From DATLAN01 sp035527455 (GTDB lineage: Bacteria > Planctomycetota > Planctomycetia > Pirellulales > Thermoguttaceae), in contig DATLAN010000035.1 of assembly GCA_035527455.1 (NCBI GenBank), forward strand, positions 1-11,355: a DNA stretch of 11,355 nt. The letters run 5' to 3'. Shown here in pieces: positions 1 through 6,118 of the stretch. The translations under genes and the position numbers were made by a program. Every line of letters starts with the position of its first letter. Position 1 is the stretch's first letter. Under the pieces are notes generated by a model, which was given only the letters and a program-made list of their open reading frames with translations, was not told where the DNA came from and searched no databases.

Positions 1-1
1 A

Positions 2-586
2 GACGGCGCCACCTACTTCGTAACGTTCCGACAGGCCGATTCGTTGCCGCAAAGCAGATTGCGCGAGCTTCGAGAGATCAAGGAGGAATGGCAGCGGAAG
101 CATCCGCCGCCCCGCAGCCAAGCCGATTGGGAGTCGCTCGCGCGGCAGACCATGCAAAGGTCCGAGCAGTGGCTGGACGGGGGGATGGGAAGCTGCCTGC
201 TGAAGGACCGTCGCACCGTGGAGCAAGTCGTCGCCTCGATGCACCACTTCGACGACAAGCGGTACGAGTTGGATTGCCACGTCGTGATGCCCAATCATGT
301 GCATCTGATTGTCCGGCCGCTGATTCCTGCCGTCCACCCACTGGAGAAGATACTACAGAGTTGGAAGACGTTCAGTTCGCGCGAGATCAACGCGCTGTTG
401 GGCCTCGAGGGGACGCTCTGGCAAGAGGAGAGTTTCGACCGGATCATTCGCGACGAAGAACACCTTTACCGCGCGATCCAATACATCGCGTCCAATCCGG
501 CCAAGGCAGGTCGTTCACCTTCCGAATGCGGCCTTTGGCTGCGCCCGGCATGGCAGGAGTTGGGTTGGAAGTTCGACAAGCTTTAA
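2..586 (+). CDS. REP-associated tyrosine transposase (RAYT), 5' end cut by the window edge
   Basis: This is a Y1-type HUH single-strand transposase of the RAYT (TnpA_REP) family, which is thought to mobilise REP/BIME hairpins. The frame is open from base 2. Its first visible residues, GATYFVTFRQADSLP, match the usual RAYT N-terminus, so the TTG at 44 is unlikely to be the true start and perhaps 10-25 residues lie off the window. The His-Val-His metal motif sits in MPNHVHLIV (HVH codons 296-304). The probable nucleophile Tyr is in AIQYIASNP (codon 482-484), followed by the family-typical NPxxAG. There are 194 visible residues with no frameshift, and both catalytic motifs are intact, so the protein may be active. 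A REP-like inverted pair lies 19 bp past the stop codon, as expected for a RAYT locus. The family call is firm; activity is inferred. Confidence 0.9.
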   Translation, partial: DGATYFVTFRQADSLPQSRLRELREIKEEWQRKHPPPRSQADWESLARQTMQRSEQWLDGGMGSCLLKDRRTVEQVVASMHHFDDKRYELDCHVVMPNHVHLIVRPLIPAVHPLEKILQSWKTFSSREINALLGLEGTLWQEESFDRIIRDEEHLYRAIQYIASNPAKAGRSPSECGLWLRPAWQELGWKFDKL

Positions 587-605
587 CTGTAGCATCCACT
601 TCGTA

Positions 606-653
606 GTAGGACGGACCTCCGGTCCGTCGCGACGGACTGGAAGTCCGTCCTAC
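606..653. repeat. REP-like inverted pair, family A, copy 1
   Basis: The 48-bp element reads as foot GTAG, hairpin GACGGACC-TCC-GGTCCGTC, a 2-bp GC spacer, mirror hairpin GACGGACT-GGA-AGTCCGTC, and foot CTAC. GTAG/GTGG feet beside a short hairpin are the known signature of RAYT-associated REPs, and the inverted pairing resembles a BIME. It lies between the convergent stop codons of the RAYT and the hydrolase, so its RNA hairpins could also affect 3' ends. An identical 48-bp copy is at 1583-1630. Confidence 0.88.
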
Positions 654-690
654 AGGCGGGTAGCCCGGACAATTATCCGAGATGAACAAA

Positions 691-1491
691 CTACTTCTTG
701 CCGGTGGTGTGCTTCACGACAAACTCAACGATCGGTGCGGGGTCCTTGAGCGAATGGGGGTGGTGGCCGACACCCGGTTTGTGGATCACCTCGAAGACGC
801 CGCCCATTTCCTTGTATCGCTTTTCCGCCAGCGATGTGTTCTCGGCAATGGGCACCACCTCGTCCGCATCGCCGACCACATGGATGATGGGCACGCCGGC
901 TTTCGCCAGGGGCTCCAGGTTGTCCACCGGGTTGCCTTGATAGGCGTTGGCCTCATCGGCACTCTGGAAGCCATAAGTCCTGTGAATATCGGGACTCTCG
1001 GGGCCCGGCCAGCTCTTGAAATCCATGACCGGCGCATCGCCGTAGATGGCGGCCACCTTCTCTGGATTGGCGACAGCCCAGTTGTAGATGATCAGTCCGC
1101 CGCGACTGAATCCCTCGAGCACAACCTTCTCGGCGAATCCGTGCTGCTGGTGGAGATACCTGTAATACTCGTTCCAGCGCTGCACAGCCTGGCGGTTCCC
1201 AAACAGATTGCTGACGTCGCAGTATACGAGATGATACCCCTTGTTGAGCATGGCGATATCGAACTGAGGCTCGTGCCCCCAGAAGCGTGCCCTCCAGACC
1301 CAGGGTTTGCCTTCGGCCACCTCGTGCGGAACGACCACAATCCGCCCATCGCCCGTGTAGCTATCGAACCCGTACCATTGCCGCTTCACTCCGGGCAGCG
1401 CGGCATCATCGGCAGCGAAGACAGACCCCGATCCAAGCAACAGAACCATCAGACAGGTCATCAGGCCGAACCTCAAACGAAGATCACGCAT
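691..1491 (-). CDS. Secreted alpha/beta hydrolase (prolyl-oligopeptidase/esterase-like)
   Basis: The 266-residue protein starts with a Sec-type signal peptide: MRDLRLRF, a hydrophobic core, then an AxA-like site near SVFAA. It is probably periplasmic or released. The catalytic triad is visible by eye: nucleophile elbow GFSRGG (Ser129), acid in GDADEVVP (Asp210) and His243 in GVGHHP. A start at 1491 is preferred to the ATG at 1512, because AAGGAG lies about 8 nt before it and the longer form puts a charged stretch ahead of the signal peptide. The substrate is unknown; ester or peptide hydrolysis are both possible. The gene runs in the same direction as the isomerase-like gene upstream of it, but 209 bp of repeat-rich DNA separates them, so they are probably not one tight operon. 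Confidence 0.85.
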   Translation of the reverse strand: MRDLRLRFGLMTCLMVLLLGSGSVFAADDAALPGVKRQWYGFDSYTGDGRIVVVPHEVAEGKPWVWRARFWGHEPQFDIAMLNKGYHLVYCDVSNLFGNRQAVQRWNEYYRYLHQQHGFAEKVVLEGFSRGGLIIYNWAVANPEKVAAIYGDAPVMDFKSWPGPESPDIHRTYGFQSADEANAYQGNPVDNLEPLAKAGVPIIHVVGDADEVVPIAENTSLAEKRYKEMGGVFEVIHKPGVGHHPHSLKDPAPIVEFVVKHTTGKK

Positions 1492-1546
1492 CCTGATCTC
1501 TCCTTCGTTCATGCGATGATGGGAGTTGTGCGAGCCACCATAGCCG

Positions 1547-1555
1547 AGAATACCA
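1547..1555 (-). promoter_or_regulatory. Possible extended -10 of the hydrolase gene
   Basis: On the minus strand this reads TGGTATTCT, a TGn-extended -10-like hexamer about 55 nt upstream of the chosen hydrolase start. No convincing -35 box is visible, so this is a weak call from pattern alone. Confidence 0.25.
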
Positions 1556-1582
1556 CAGCGTCGTTGGCATTTCCAGAGGCAT

Positions 1583-1630
1583 GTAGGACGGACCTCCGGT
1601 CCGTCGCGACGGACTGGAAGTCCGTCCTAC
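1583..1630. repeat. REP-like inverted pair, family A, copy 2
   Basis: This is identical over all 48 bp to the element at 606-653 beside the RAYT: GTAG foot, stem with TCC loop, mirror stem with GGA loop, CTAC foot. It lies upstream of the hydrolase start and abuts a different palindrome 5 bp further on. Perfect identity of two copies about 1 kb apart suggests recent spread or gene conversion. Confidence 0.88.
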
Positions 1631-1635
1631 ATGTG

Positions 1636-1681
1636 GTGGGGCACGATTCCATCGTGCCGGCACGATGGAATCGTGCCCCAC
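1636..1681. repeat. REP-like inverted pair, family B (46-bp perfect palindrome)
   Basis: The element is a perfect 46-bp palindrome with 23-bp arms and no spacer. It also splits into two hairpins: foot GTGG, GGCACGAT-TCC-ATCGTGCC, then GGCACGAT-GGA-ATCGTGCC and foot CCAC. Stem length (8), loop triplets (TCC, GGA) and foot type match family A although the stems are unrelated. It lies 5 bp from family A copy 2 and 20 bp from the end of the isomerase-like gene, where it could also stabilise or end that transcript. Confidence 0.85.
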
Positions 1682-1700
1682 TAATCCCTAATCCCTAATC
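1682..1700. repeat. Short TAATCCC tandem repeat
   Basis: TAATCCC occurs twice in a row plus a partial third copy, between the family B palindrome and the stop codon of the isomerase-like gene. On the other strand it reads GGGATTA. It is too short to be significant alone, but it is directly attached to the REP cluster. Confidence 0.6.
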
Positions 1701-3134
1701 TCACCCCTCTTCCACGACCTGCATCTTCATCAGGTCGGCCAGATGGCGAGCGCTTTGCAGGTGGTCGCCGTAGAAGACGACGCGATGGAGCAGGGTCATC
1801 ATGTCGCCCTCCAGGACGCCGCCGCCCCACTTGCGGACCATTCCGGCCGCGTCGTCCACCTCGGTGACGATTTGGGTGCGGCAGGCTCGCACCGATTTTT
1901 CGGGCACCTCGCGGATCGTGCCCGTGGAAATCAGCAGCGATTCGAGGTTGACGAGCTTCGTGCGGGTGATCTTCTGGCCGATGCGGTATTGGATCTCCGG
2001 CACCACGCCGCCGCCGATCTCCGAGTGGCTGCGGAGCAGATAGGGCGCGGCCTCGCCGTCGGGACCGTCCATTTTCGTCGGTCCCACGCAGTGTGCGGTC
2101 CAGAGGGCGTTCTTCGACGTGTCGAACGTGGCGTTGCCCTGAAAGCCCGGGATGCCGAACATGTACTGGAACAGCAGCATGGTCCACACCGAATCCATGT
2201 CGCCTTCGCACGCGGCGGGAATGCCGCGGTCGCGCAGCCGGGTGAACCCCAGGCAGGGGAATCCTCGCCCGAGCCAGCCCATGCAGGTCCCCACGGCCAG
2301 GGCCTGGGCCTTTTCTTCGTCCATCAATTGCCCCAGCGCGAGGTTCGCCCGGGCGGCCTTCAACACGTCTTCGTGCGTGGGCTCGACCACCTTCTTGGCC
2401 TCGCGGATCCACTGTTGGGCGTCCGCCTCGGCCTTTTGGGGATCGACGCTTTTCATCAACTCGTCGAAACGATCCTGCCCGACGACCACCATCTCGCAGC
2501 CCAGGCGCGACTTGATTTCCTCGGGCGAACGGGCGGCCGGCGTACCCCGCAGCGGCAGAAACACCAGCGCGCGACTATGGCGCAGCAGCGGAATCACGCG
2601 CAGGAGCCGCGCGGCGCGTTCCAGCTCCTCGTAACTGCTGCTGGTGAACATCGTGACCGGTTTTCCCTCTTGCCGCCAGCGGAAGGGATACATCCAGTCG
2701 TGCCCGCTGGCCGGGGCGGAGAAGACGGCCAACGGCCGCCCGCTCTCCAGGATCGGCCCAGAGACCCGCAGCAACCCGCCGATGCACAGGTTGACCGCCA
2801 AAACGGGAGCCTCATCGCCGGCCTGCTTCATCAATGCCGCGGCCTCGTTGGCCGTGTTGGCCCGTCCGACCACGAACTCGACGTTGCCCAGTTTCTTCTC
2901 CACCTGCTTGAGGTGTTCCTGCATCGCGGCGATTTCTTCTTCGCAAACGCCCCAGCCTCGATCGGCGGGCGTGGGGTTGCCGGCGAAGATTGCGCAGATG
3001 CGGACCTTCGAGGGCAAGGGCGCGGGAGGCGTTCCCTCCGCCGTGGTTTGGCCGCCGGCCCGAGCGCCTGCCAGGAGCAGGCTGCTGAGTGCCGTGGTGC
3101 TTATGAATTCCCGACGCGAGCAGTTTTCACACAT
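1701..3134 (-). CDS. Tat-exported L-fucose/L-arabinose isomerase-like protein
   Basis: The 477-residue protein has a twin-arginine signal at its N-terminus (SRREFISTTALSSLLLAGARA, an RR motif then a hydrophobic stretch), so it is probably folded in the cytoplasm and exported. The rest resembles the L-fucose/L-arabinose isomerase fold: alternating Rossmann-like segments, then AACEGDMDS (Glu310, Asp312), a hydrophobic helix, and AHCVGP (His348). Those residues and His370 are candidate metal or sugar ligands. Catalysis is not shown; many planctomycete relatives are annotated only as sugar-isomerase-like. GGGAGG about 9 nt upstream supports the start. Export of an isomerase-like enzyme is odd, since FucI and AraA are cytoplasmic, so it may be a sugar-binding or modified catalytic relative. 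Confidence 0.75.
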   Translation of the reverse strand: MCENCSRREFISTTALSSLLLAGARAGGQTTAEGTPPAPLPSKVRICAIFAGNPTPADRGWGVCEEEIAAMQEHLKQVEKKLGNVEFVVGRANTANEAAALMKQAGDEAPVLAVNLCIGGLLRVSGPILESGRPLAVFSAPASGHDWMYPFRWRQEGKPVTMFTSSSYEELERAARLLRVIPLLRHSRALVFLPLRGTPAARSPEEIKSRLGCEMVVVGQDRFDELMKSVDPQKAEADAQQWIREAKKVVEPTHEDVLKAARANLALGQLMDEEKAQALAVGTCMGWLGRGFPCLGFTRLRDRGIPAACEGDMDSVWTMLLFQYMFGIPGFQGNATFDTSKNALWTAHCVGPTKMDGPDGEAAPYLLRSHSEIGGGVVPEIQYRIGQKITRTKLVNLESLLISTGTIREVPEKSVRACRTQIVTEVDDAAGMVRKWGGGVLEGDMMTLLHRVVFYGDHLQSARHLADLMKMQVVEEG

Positions 3135-3522
3135 GGCGTTATTCCTCCCGAGAAAGTGGTGATTCGGCCGCGCAGTTTTCGCGGGATGTGTTCGGAACGT
3201 TCCGAAGGCATCCGCCTCTCTGCCCCCACGCCCCGATTGTCGAGACTGCCTGCCCGGTTGTCAACCAATTCGGTTACATATGCCGACCGCTGATCGACCA
3301 CGAAATGCCACGCCGAGTCGCAGGGCACTCCAGAGAGGGGGTTTGATCGAGGAGCTTTGCCGCCGGCTCACGTCAACCGCACGGCCATCGTCGTCCTGGA
3401 CACGTATCGTTTCACGCAATGGCCAGATCCTCATGGGCGTTGCACCCGGCGGCTGGTACGGCGGCGGCGGCGGAGTTACATTGGAATCGAGGGGGCAAAC
3501 CGCTCAGGCCGGCCGCGGCGTT
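3135..3522. other. 388-bp divergent intergenic region
   Basis: This stretch separates the minus-strand isomerase-like gene from the plus-strand UbiB-like gene and must hold promoters for both. The clear structure in it is the palindrome at 3191-3206. The UbiB frame stays open back to about 3280, but those residues look unlike the family (including a Gly run from GGC repeats near 3461-3473). I see no good paired -35/-10 and no small gene. Confidence 0.5.
3191..3206. promoter_or_regulatory. Perfect 16-bp palindrome, possible operator
   Basis: TTCGGAACGTTCCGAA is a perfect palindrome about 57 bp upstream of the isomerase-like gene. It is extended by GATG on the left and CATC on the right across 2-bp mismatched gaps, giving a near-palindrome of 28 bp. 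Symmetry and position suit a dimeric repressor site, but the regulator is unknown and no adjacent gene encodes one. Confidence 0.4.
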
Positions 3523-5205
3523 ATGAAAATCTCGTCGATTCCGCAGATTTATCGACATCTGAACCGCTGGGGGGAAATCCTCTCGGTGCTGAGCAAATAC
3601 GAGTTGGCCCATTGGATCGGCCGGCTGGGGCCCGATTTTGCCAAGGATCTGCTCAAGGCACGCGGCGGGGAGGCGATCGCTCGAACGGCATGGAAAACGC
3701 GGGTGCGGCTGGCGATGGCCGAACTGGGGCCCACGTTCGTCAAGCTGGGCCAGGTCCTGAGCACGCGGCCCGACCTGATCGGCGTCGAATTGGCCGAGGA
3801 ACTGCAACACCTGCAAGCCGACGCGCCGGCCGACCCGGCCAAGGTGGTCCGCTCGACGATCGAAGCCGAACTGGGCCGCAGCGTCGACGAACTGTTCGCC
3901 GAGTTCGATGACGAGCCGATGGCCTCGGCCTCGATCGGCCAGGTACACCGCGCCCGCCTTCCCTCGGGCGAGCCGGTCGTCGTGAAGGTTCAACACGCCG
4001 ACATCGAGAAGAAGATCCACTCCGACATGGACATCCTGGCCGGGATGGCGCATCTGGCCGAGCGGCTGCCGGAGTTCCAGAATTTCCGCCCCGAAGCGGT
4101 CGTGACCGAACTGAGTCGGACGCTGCGCCGGGAACTGGATTTCAGCCGGGAAGCGAGGAACATGCAGCAGTTCGCCCGCGACTTCCGCCGCAATCGGACC
4201 GTCCATATTCCCCGTACCTATCCCGAGTTGTGCAGCAACCGCGTGCTGACCATGGAATTGATCGAGGGCATCAAGCTGTCGGAGACCGAGCGGCTGGCGG
4301 CGGCCCGGTTCGACCCGGAAGAGATCGCCCGGCGGGGAGCCAATCTCTATCTCGAGATGATCTTCTCCAACGGCTTTTACCACGCCGACCCCCACCCGGG
4401 CAACGTCCTGCTGACCGACGGCCAGGTGATCGGGCTGTTGGATTTCGGGATGGTCGGCCGGATCGACGAGCGACTGCATGAGGATATTGCCGAGGCGTTG
4501 GTGGCCGTGGGGAACGGGGACGCCGGGCACCTGACGGCGATCATCACGCGCGTGGGGGCGGTTCCGCCGGAGTTGGACCGGGCGGCGTTGAGCCTCGACG
4601 TGGCCGATTTCCTGGCCCATTACGGGGCCCAGTCGCTGGATCGGTTCGATCTGAGCGGGGCGCTGAACGAGATGACCGAGATGATGCGGCGTTACCACGT
4701 CATGCTGCCCGCCCGAATCGCCATGCTGATCAAGGTGCTGGTCACGCTGGAGGGGACTTCCCGGCTGTTGAGCCCGAAGTTCAGCCTGGTGGAGTTGATG
4801 GCACCTTACCGGAAGAAGATGCTTTGGCGGCTGTTTTCGCCCGGCCGTCGGCTCCGCAAGATGCGGCGGCTTTACTCCGAGGTGGAGCGCATGGTGGAGG
4901 CCCTTCCGCGGGGCGTGGTCGATATTCTCGAACAGGTCCAAAGTGGAAAGTTCGACGTCCACCTGGACCACCGGGGGCTGGAGCCGTCGGTCAACCGGCT
5001 GGTGCTGGGGATGCTGGCCAGCGCGTTGTTCCTGGGCTCGACGCTGCTTCTGGCGCGAAAAGTCCCGCCGCTTTTCAATATCGCGTGGCTGGGCATGCTC
5101 GAGATTTCAGCCCTGGGAGCCGCCGGATGCGTGGTCAGCGTCGCGTTGGGACTGCGACTGTGGCGGGCGATCAAGAAGTCGGGGCGTCTGGATCGGAGAA
5201 AGTGA
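3523..5205 (+). CDS. UbiB/ABC1 (AarF) family atypical protein kinase-like ATPase
   Basis: The 560-residue protein, near the E. coli UbiB length, has all family marks in order: KxGQ signature (KLGQ, Lys74), the Ala-rich replacement of the P-loop (ASASIGQV, 134-141), the ATP lysine in VVVKVQH (Lys155), the ExD motif ELD (204-206), HADPHPGN (287-294) and DFG (307-309). Two C-terminal membrane helices (about 493-511 and 520-546) anchor it. UbiB/COQ8 proteins are ATPases that support quinone or other isoprenoid-lipid metabolism. No quinone genes are nearby, so the lipid here is unknown. The start at MKISSIPQ is chosen because family similarity begins there, although no Shine-Dalgarno is visible; a TTG at 3481 with GGAG 5 nt upstream is an alternative. 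Confidence 0.9.
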   Translation: MKISSIPQIYRHLNRWGEILSVLSKYELAHWIGRLGPDFAKDLLKARGGEAIARTAWKTRVRLAMAELGPTFVKLGQVLSTRPDLIGVELAEELQHLQADAPADPAKVVRSTIEAELGRSVDELFAEFDDEPMASASIGQVHRARLPSGEPVVVKVQHADIEKKIHSDMDILAGMAHLAERLPEFQNFRPEAVVTELSRTLRRELDFSREARNMQQFARDFRRNRTVHIPRTYPELCSNRVLTMELIEGIKLSETERLAAARFDPEEIARRGANLYLEMIFSNGFYHADPHPGNVLLTDGQVIGLLDFGMVGRIDERLHEDIAEALVAVGNGDAGHLTAIITRVGAVPPELDRAALSLDVADFLAHYGAQSLDRFDLSGALNEMTEMMRRYHVMLPARIAMLIKVLVTLEGTSRLLSPKFSLVELMAPYRKKMLWRLFSPGRRLRKMRRLYSEVERMVEALPRGVVDILEQVQSGKFDVHLDHRGLEPSVNRLVLGMLASALFLGSTLLLARKVPPLFNIAWLGMLEISALGAAGCVVSVALGLRLWRAIKKSGRLDRRK

Positions 5206-5425
5206 CGCGGGCCGCGTTGAAGTCCACGCCTTCGGTTGCTTCAGACGTGCCACCCTGGCCGGATGCTCCGCCGGGCCGTTCCACGCGGATCGCCTGGCAC
5301 TCTTTGAGCACCTTTTCCACCTCCTTGTTCAATTCGTCCAGGCGCAGCAGCAGATCCTCGTGCCGGGTTTCCAGTTCCAGGATTTCATCGAGATGGGGAA
5401 CCGGGGCGTTCATAGGGAGTTCCAT
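5171..5425 (-). CDS. Small coiled-coil-like hypothetical protein
   Basis: The 84-residue protein has a heptad-like segment (about residues 11-45: LDEILELETRHEDLLLRL then DELNKEVEKVLKEC) followed by a Gly- and Ser-rich, probably disordered tail. There is no signal peptide or membrane segment, and I do not recognise the family. It is convergent with the UbiB-like gene, and its last 35 bp overlap the end of that gene. Start candidates are ATG at 5425 and ATG at 5413; neither has a Shine-Dalgarno. The patterned leucines and acidic/basic residues read like real protein, but a shadow frame cannot be excluded. Confidence 0.55.
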   Translation of the reverse strand: MELPMNAPVPHLDEILELETRHEDLLLRLDELNKEVEKVLKECQAIRVERPGGASGQGGTSEATEGVDFNAARVTFSDPDAPTS

Positions 5426-5436
5426 CGTAGTCGCGG

Positions 5437-5504
5437 GACATTGGCTTTGCTAGACATTGGCTTTGCTAGACATTGGCTTTGGTAGACATCGGCTTTGGTA
5501 GACA
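5437..5504. repeat. Tandem 16-bp direct repeat, four copies plus a partial
   Basis: The unit GACATTGGCTTTGCTA occurs at 5437 and 5453 exactly. It is followed by copies at 5469 (one change: TTTGGTA) and 5485 (a further ATTGG to ATCGG change), then a terminal GACA. The changes accumulate in one direction along the array. It begins 12 bp from the start of the small minus-strand gene, so it lies in that gene's promoter or leader. It is either a replication-slippage array or a set of ordered binding sites. Confidence 0.9.
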
Positions 5505-5643
5505 AATCGGCCTTCTTGGGCACGAAGATTCAGCCGACCTGGAAAAGTCGAATCGAAGCAAGTGCAATCTAGGCAAGATTTTACGATCATTCAGACTGGG
5601 CAGGTCCGAGGGCGCCCGGTAGTGTGTCGTCCGGAAGAGGTGG

Positions 5644-5649
5644 TATAAT
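5644..5649 (+). promoter_or_regulatory. Possible -10 box upstream of rpsU
   Basis: A consensus TATAAT hexamer lies about 195 bp before the rpsU start in locally AT-richer DNA. The sequence 17 bp upstream (AGTGTG) is not a good -35 box, so the call is tentative. A second weak candidate is TGGACA (5718) with TATAAA (5739), spacer 15. Confidence 0.3.
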
Positions 5650-5788
5650 TAAGAATGTAGAGATAGTGGAATCGGCGCCCGTTCCTTCAAAATCGGCGAC
5701 ACATTGGCCGATATGGGTGGACAGGTGCCCGAAATGCGTATAAATTAGACGGCTTGGAGAAATCTTTCGAAGTGGAGGAGGTTTCGTT

Positions 5789-5805
5789 TTCGGCTCGGTG
5801 CCGAA
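5789..5805 (+). promoter_or_regulatory. Leader hairpin before rpsU
   Basis: TTCGGC pairs with GCCGAA around the loop TCGGT, ending 36 nt before the rpsU start codon. Its place in the 5' leader of a ribosomal protein gene makes an autoregulatory or stability role possible, but the 6-bp stem is short. Confidence 0.3.
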
Positions 5806-5841
5806 GGTCTGGTATCCATTTCCAGCAAAAAGGAGGACTGA

Positions 5842-6039
5842 GTGGTCAAACTGACGTTGCGGGAACGCGAGTCAATCCAGGAGGCGGTACGTCGCTTTCG
5901 CAAATTGGTGGAGCGAAGCGGAATCAAGAAAGAAATGCGTCGGCGAGAGTATTACGAGAAGCCCAGCGAGATTAAGCGGCGTGCCCGTTTGAGGGCAGAA
6001 CGCCGTGCCCGCCGTGGTCGCACGCTTACCGGCCTCTAG
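5842..6039 (+). CDS. rpsU: 30S ribosomal protein bS21
   Basis: The 65-residue, strongly basic protein matches bS21: MVKLTLRERESIQEAVRRF, then the conserved KLVERSGIKKEMRRREYYEKPSE, then an Arg-rich tail (E. coli S21 is 71 residues). bS21 sits on the 30S subunit near the anti-Shine-Dalgarno end of 16S rRNA and helps initiation. The start is GTG, fixed by a strong AGGAGG (5831-5836) 5 nt upstream, the best ribosome site in the window. The gene is monocistronic here, without the dnaG-rpoD neighbours found in enterobacteria. Confidence 0.95.
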   Translation: MVKLTLRERESIQEAVRRFRKLVERSGIKKEMRRREYYEKPSEIKRRARLRAERRARRGRTLTGL

Positions 6040-6055
6040 CGCCCTACCGGCCGGT
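6028..6055 (+). terminator. Possible rpsU terminator hairpin
   Basis: ACCGGCC (6028-6034) pairs with GGCCGGT (6049-6055) around a 14-nt loop that contains the rpsU stop codon, followed by TTCTC. The stem is GC-rich, but the T-tract is short and the left arm lies inside the coding region, so this is uncertain. Confidence 0.3.
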
Positions 6056-6118
6056 TTCTCCCCTGAGTGTTTGGCGCGGAAGGTGCGCGCCGGCGAGTCC
6101 ACCGCGCGACACCAGAGG

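Larger units (their letters stand above)
5426..5841. other. Non-coding region upstream of rpsU
   Basis: About 415 bp without a convincing gene. It holds the 16-bp tandem repeat (5437-5504), then lower-GC DNA with a TATAAT hexamer at 5644, a small stem ATCGGC/GCCGAT (5692-5697 with 5707-5712), and a leader hairpin just before rpsU. It probably contains the rpsU promoter and 5' leader, and the promoter of the small minus-strand gene. Confidence 0.5.

Noticed and set aside
606..1681. CRISPR array or insertion-sequence ends
   Set aside because: The repeats are internally palindromic pairs at irregular distances, with a gene between copies and no regular spacers or cas genes; REP/BIME structure fits better.
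1458..1698. Plus-strand protein-like text (TDLRSVATDWKSVL) across the REP elements
   Set aside because: This peptide is the translation of the family A palindrome. It is often seen as a false hypothetical protein and is not a gene.
3258..3280. TTGTCA and TACATA as a promoter for the UbiB-like gene
   Set aside because: The spacer is only 11 bp, too short for a sigma-70 promoter.
1743..3293. Plus-strand 516-codon open frame opposite the isomerase-like gene
   Set aside because: His-, Arg- and Gly-rich shadow composition with no motif; the minus-strand frame has a Tat signal, ribosome site and family motifs.
3412..4971. Minus-strand 519-codon open frame opposite the UbiB-like gene
   Set aside because: Low-information His/Gln/Arg-rich text; the plus strand carries every UbiB motif in order.
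5745..5975. Overlapping 60- and 73-codon frames around the rpsU start
   Set aside because: The bS21 frame with its AGGAGG site explains this sequence; the other frames have no family features.
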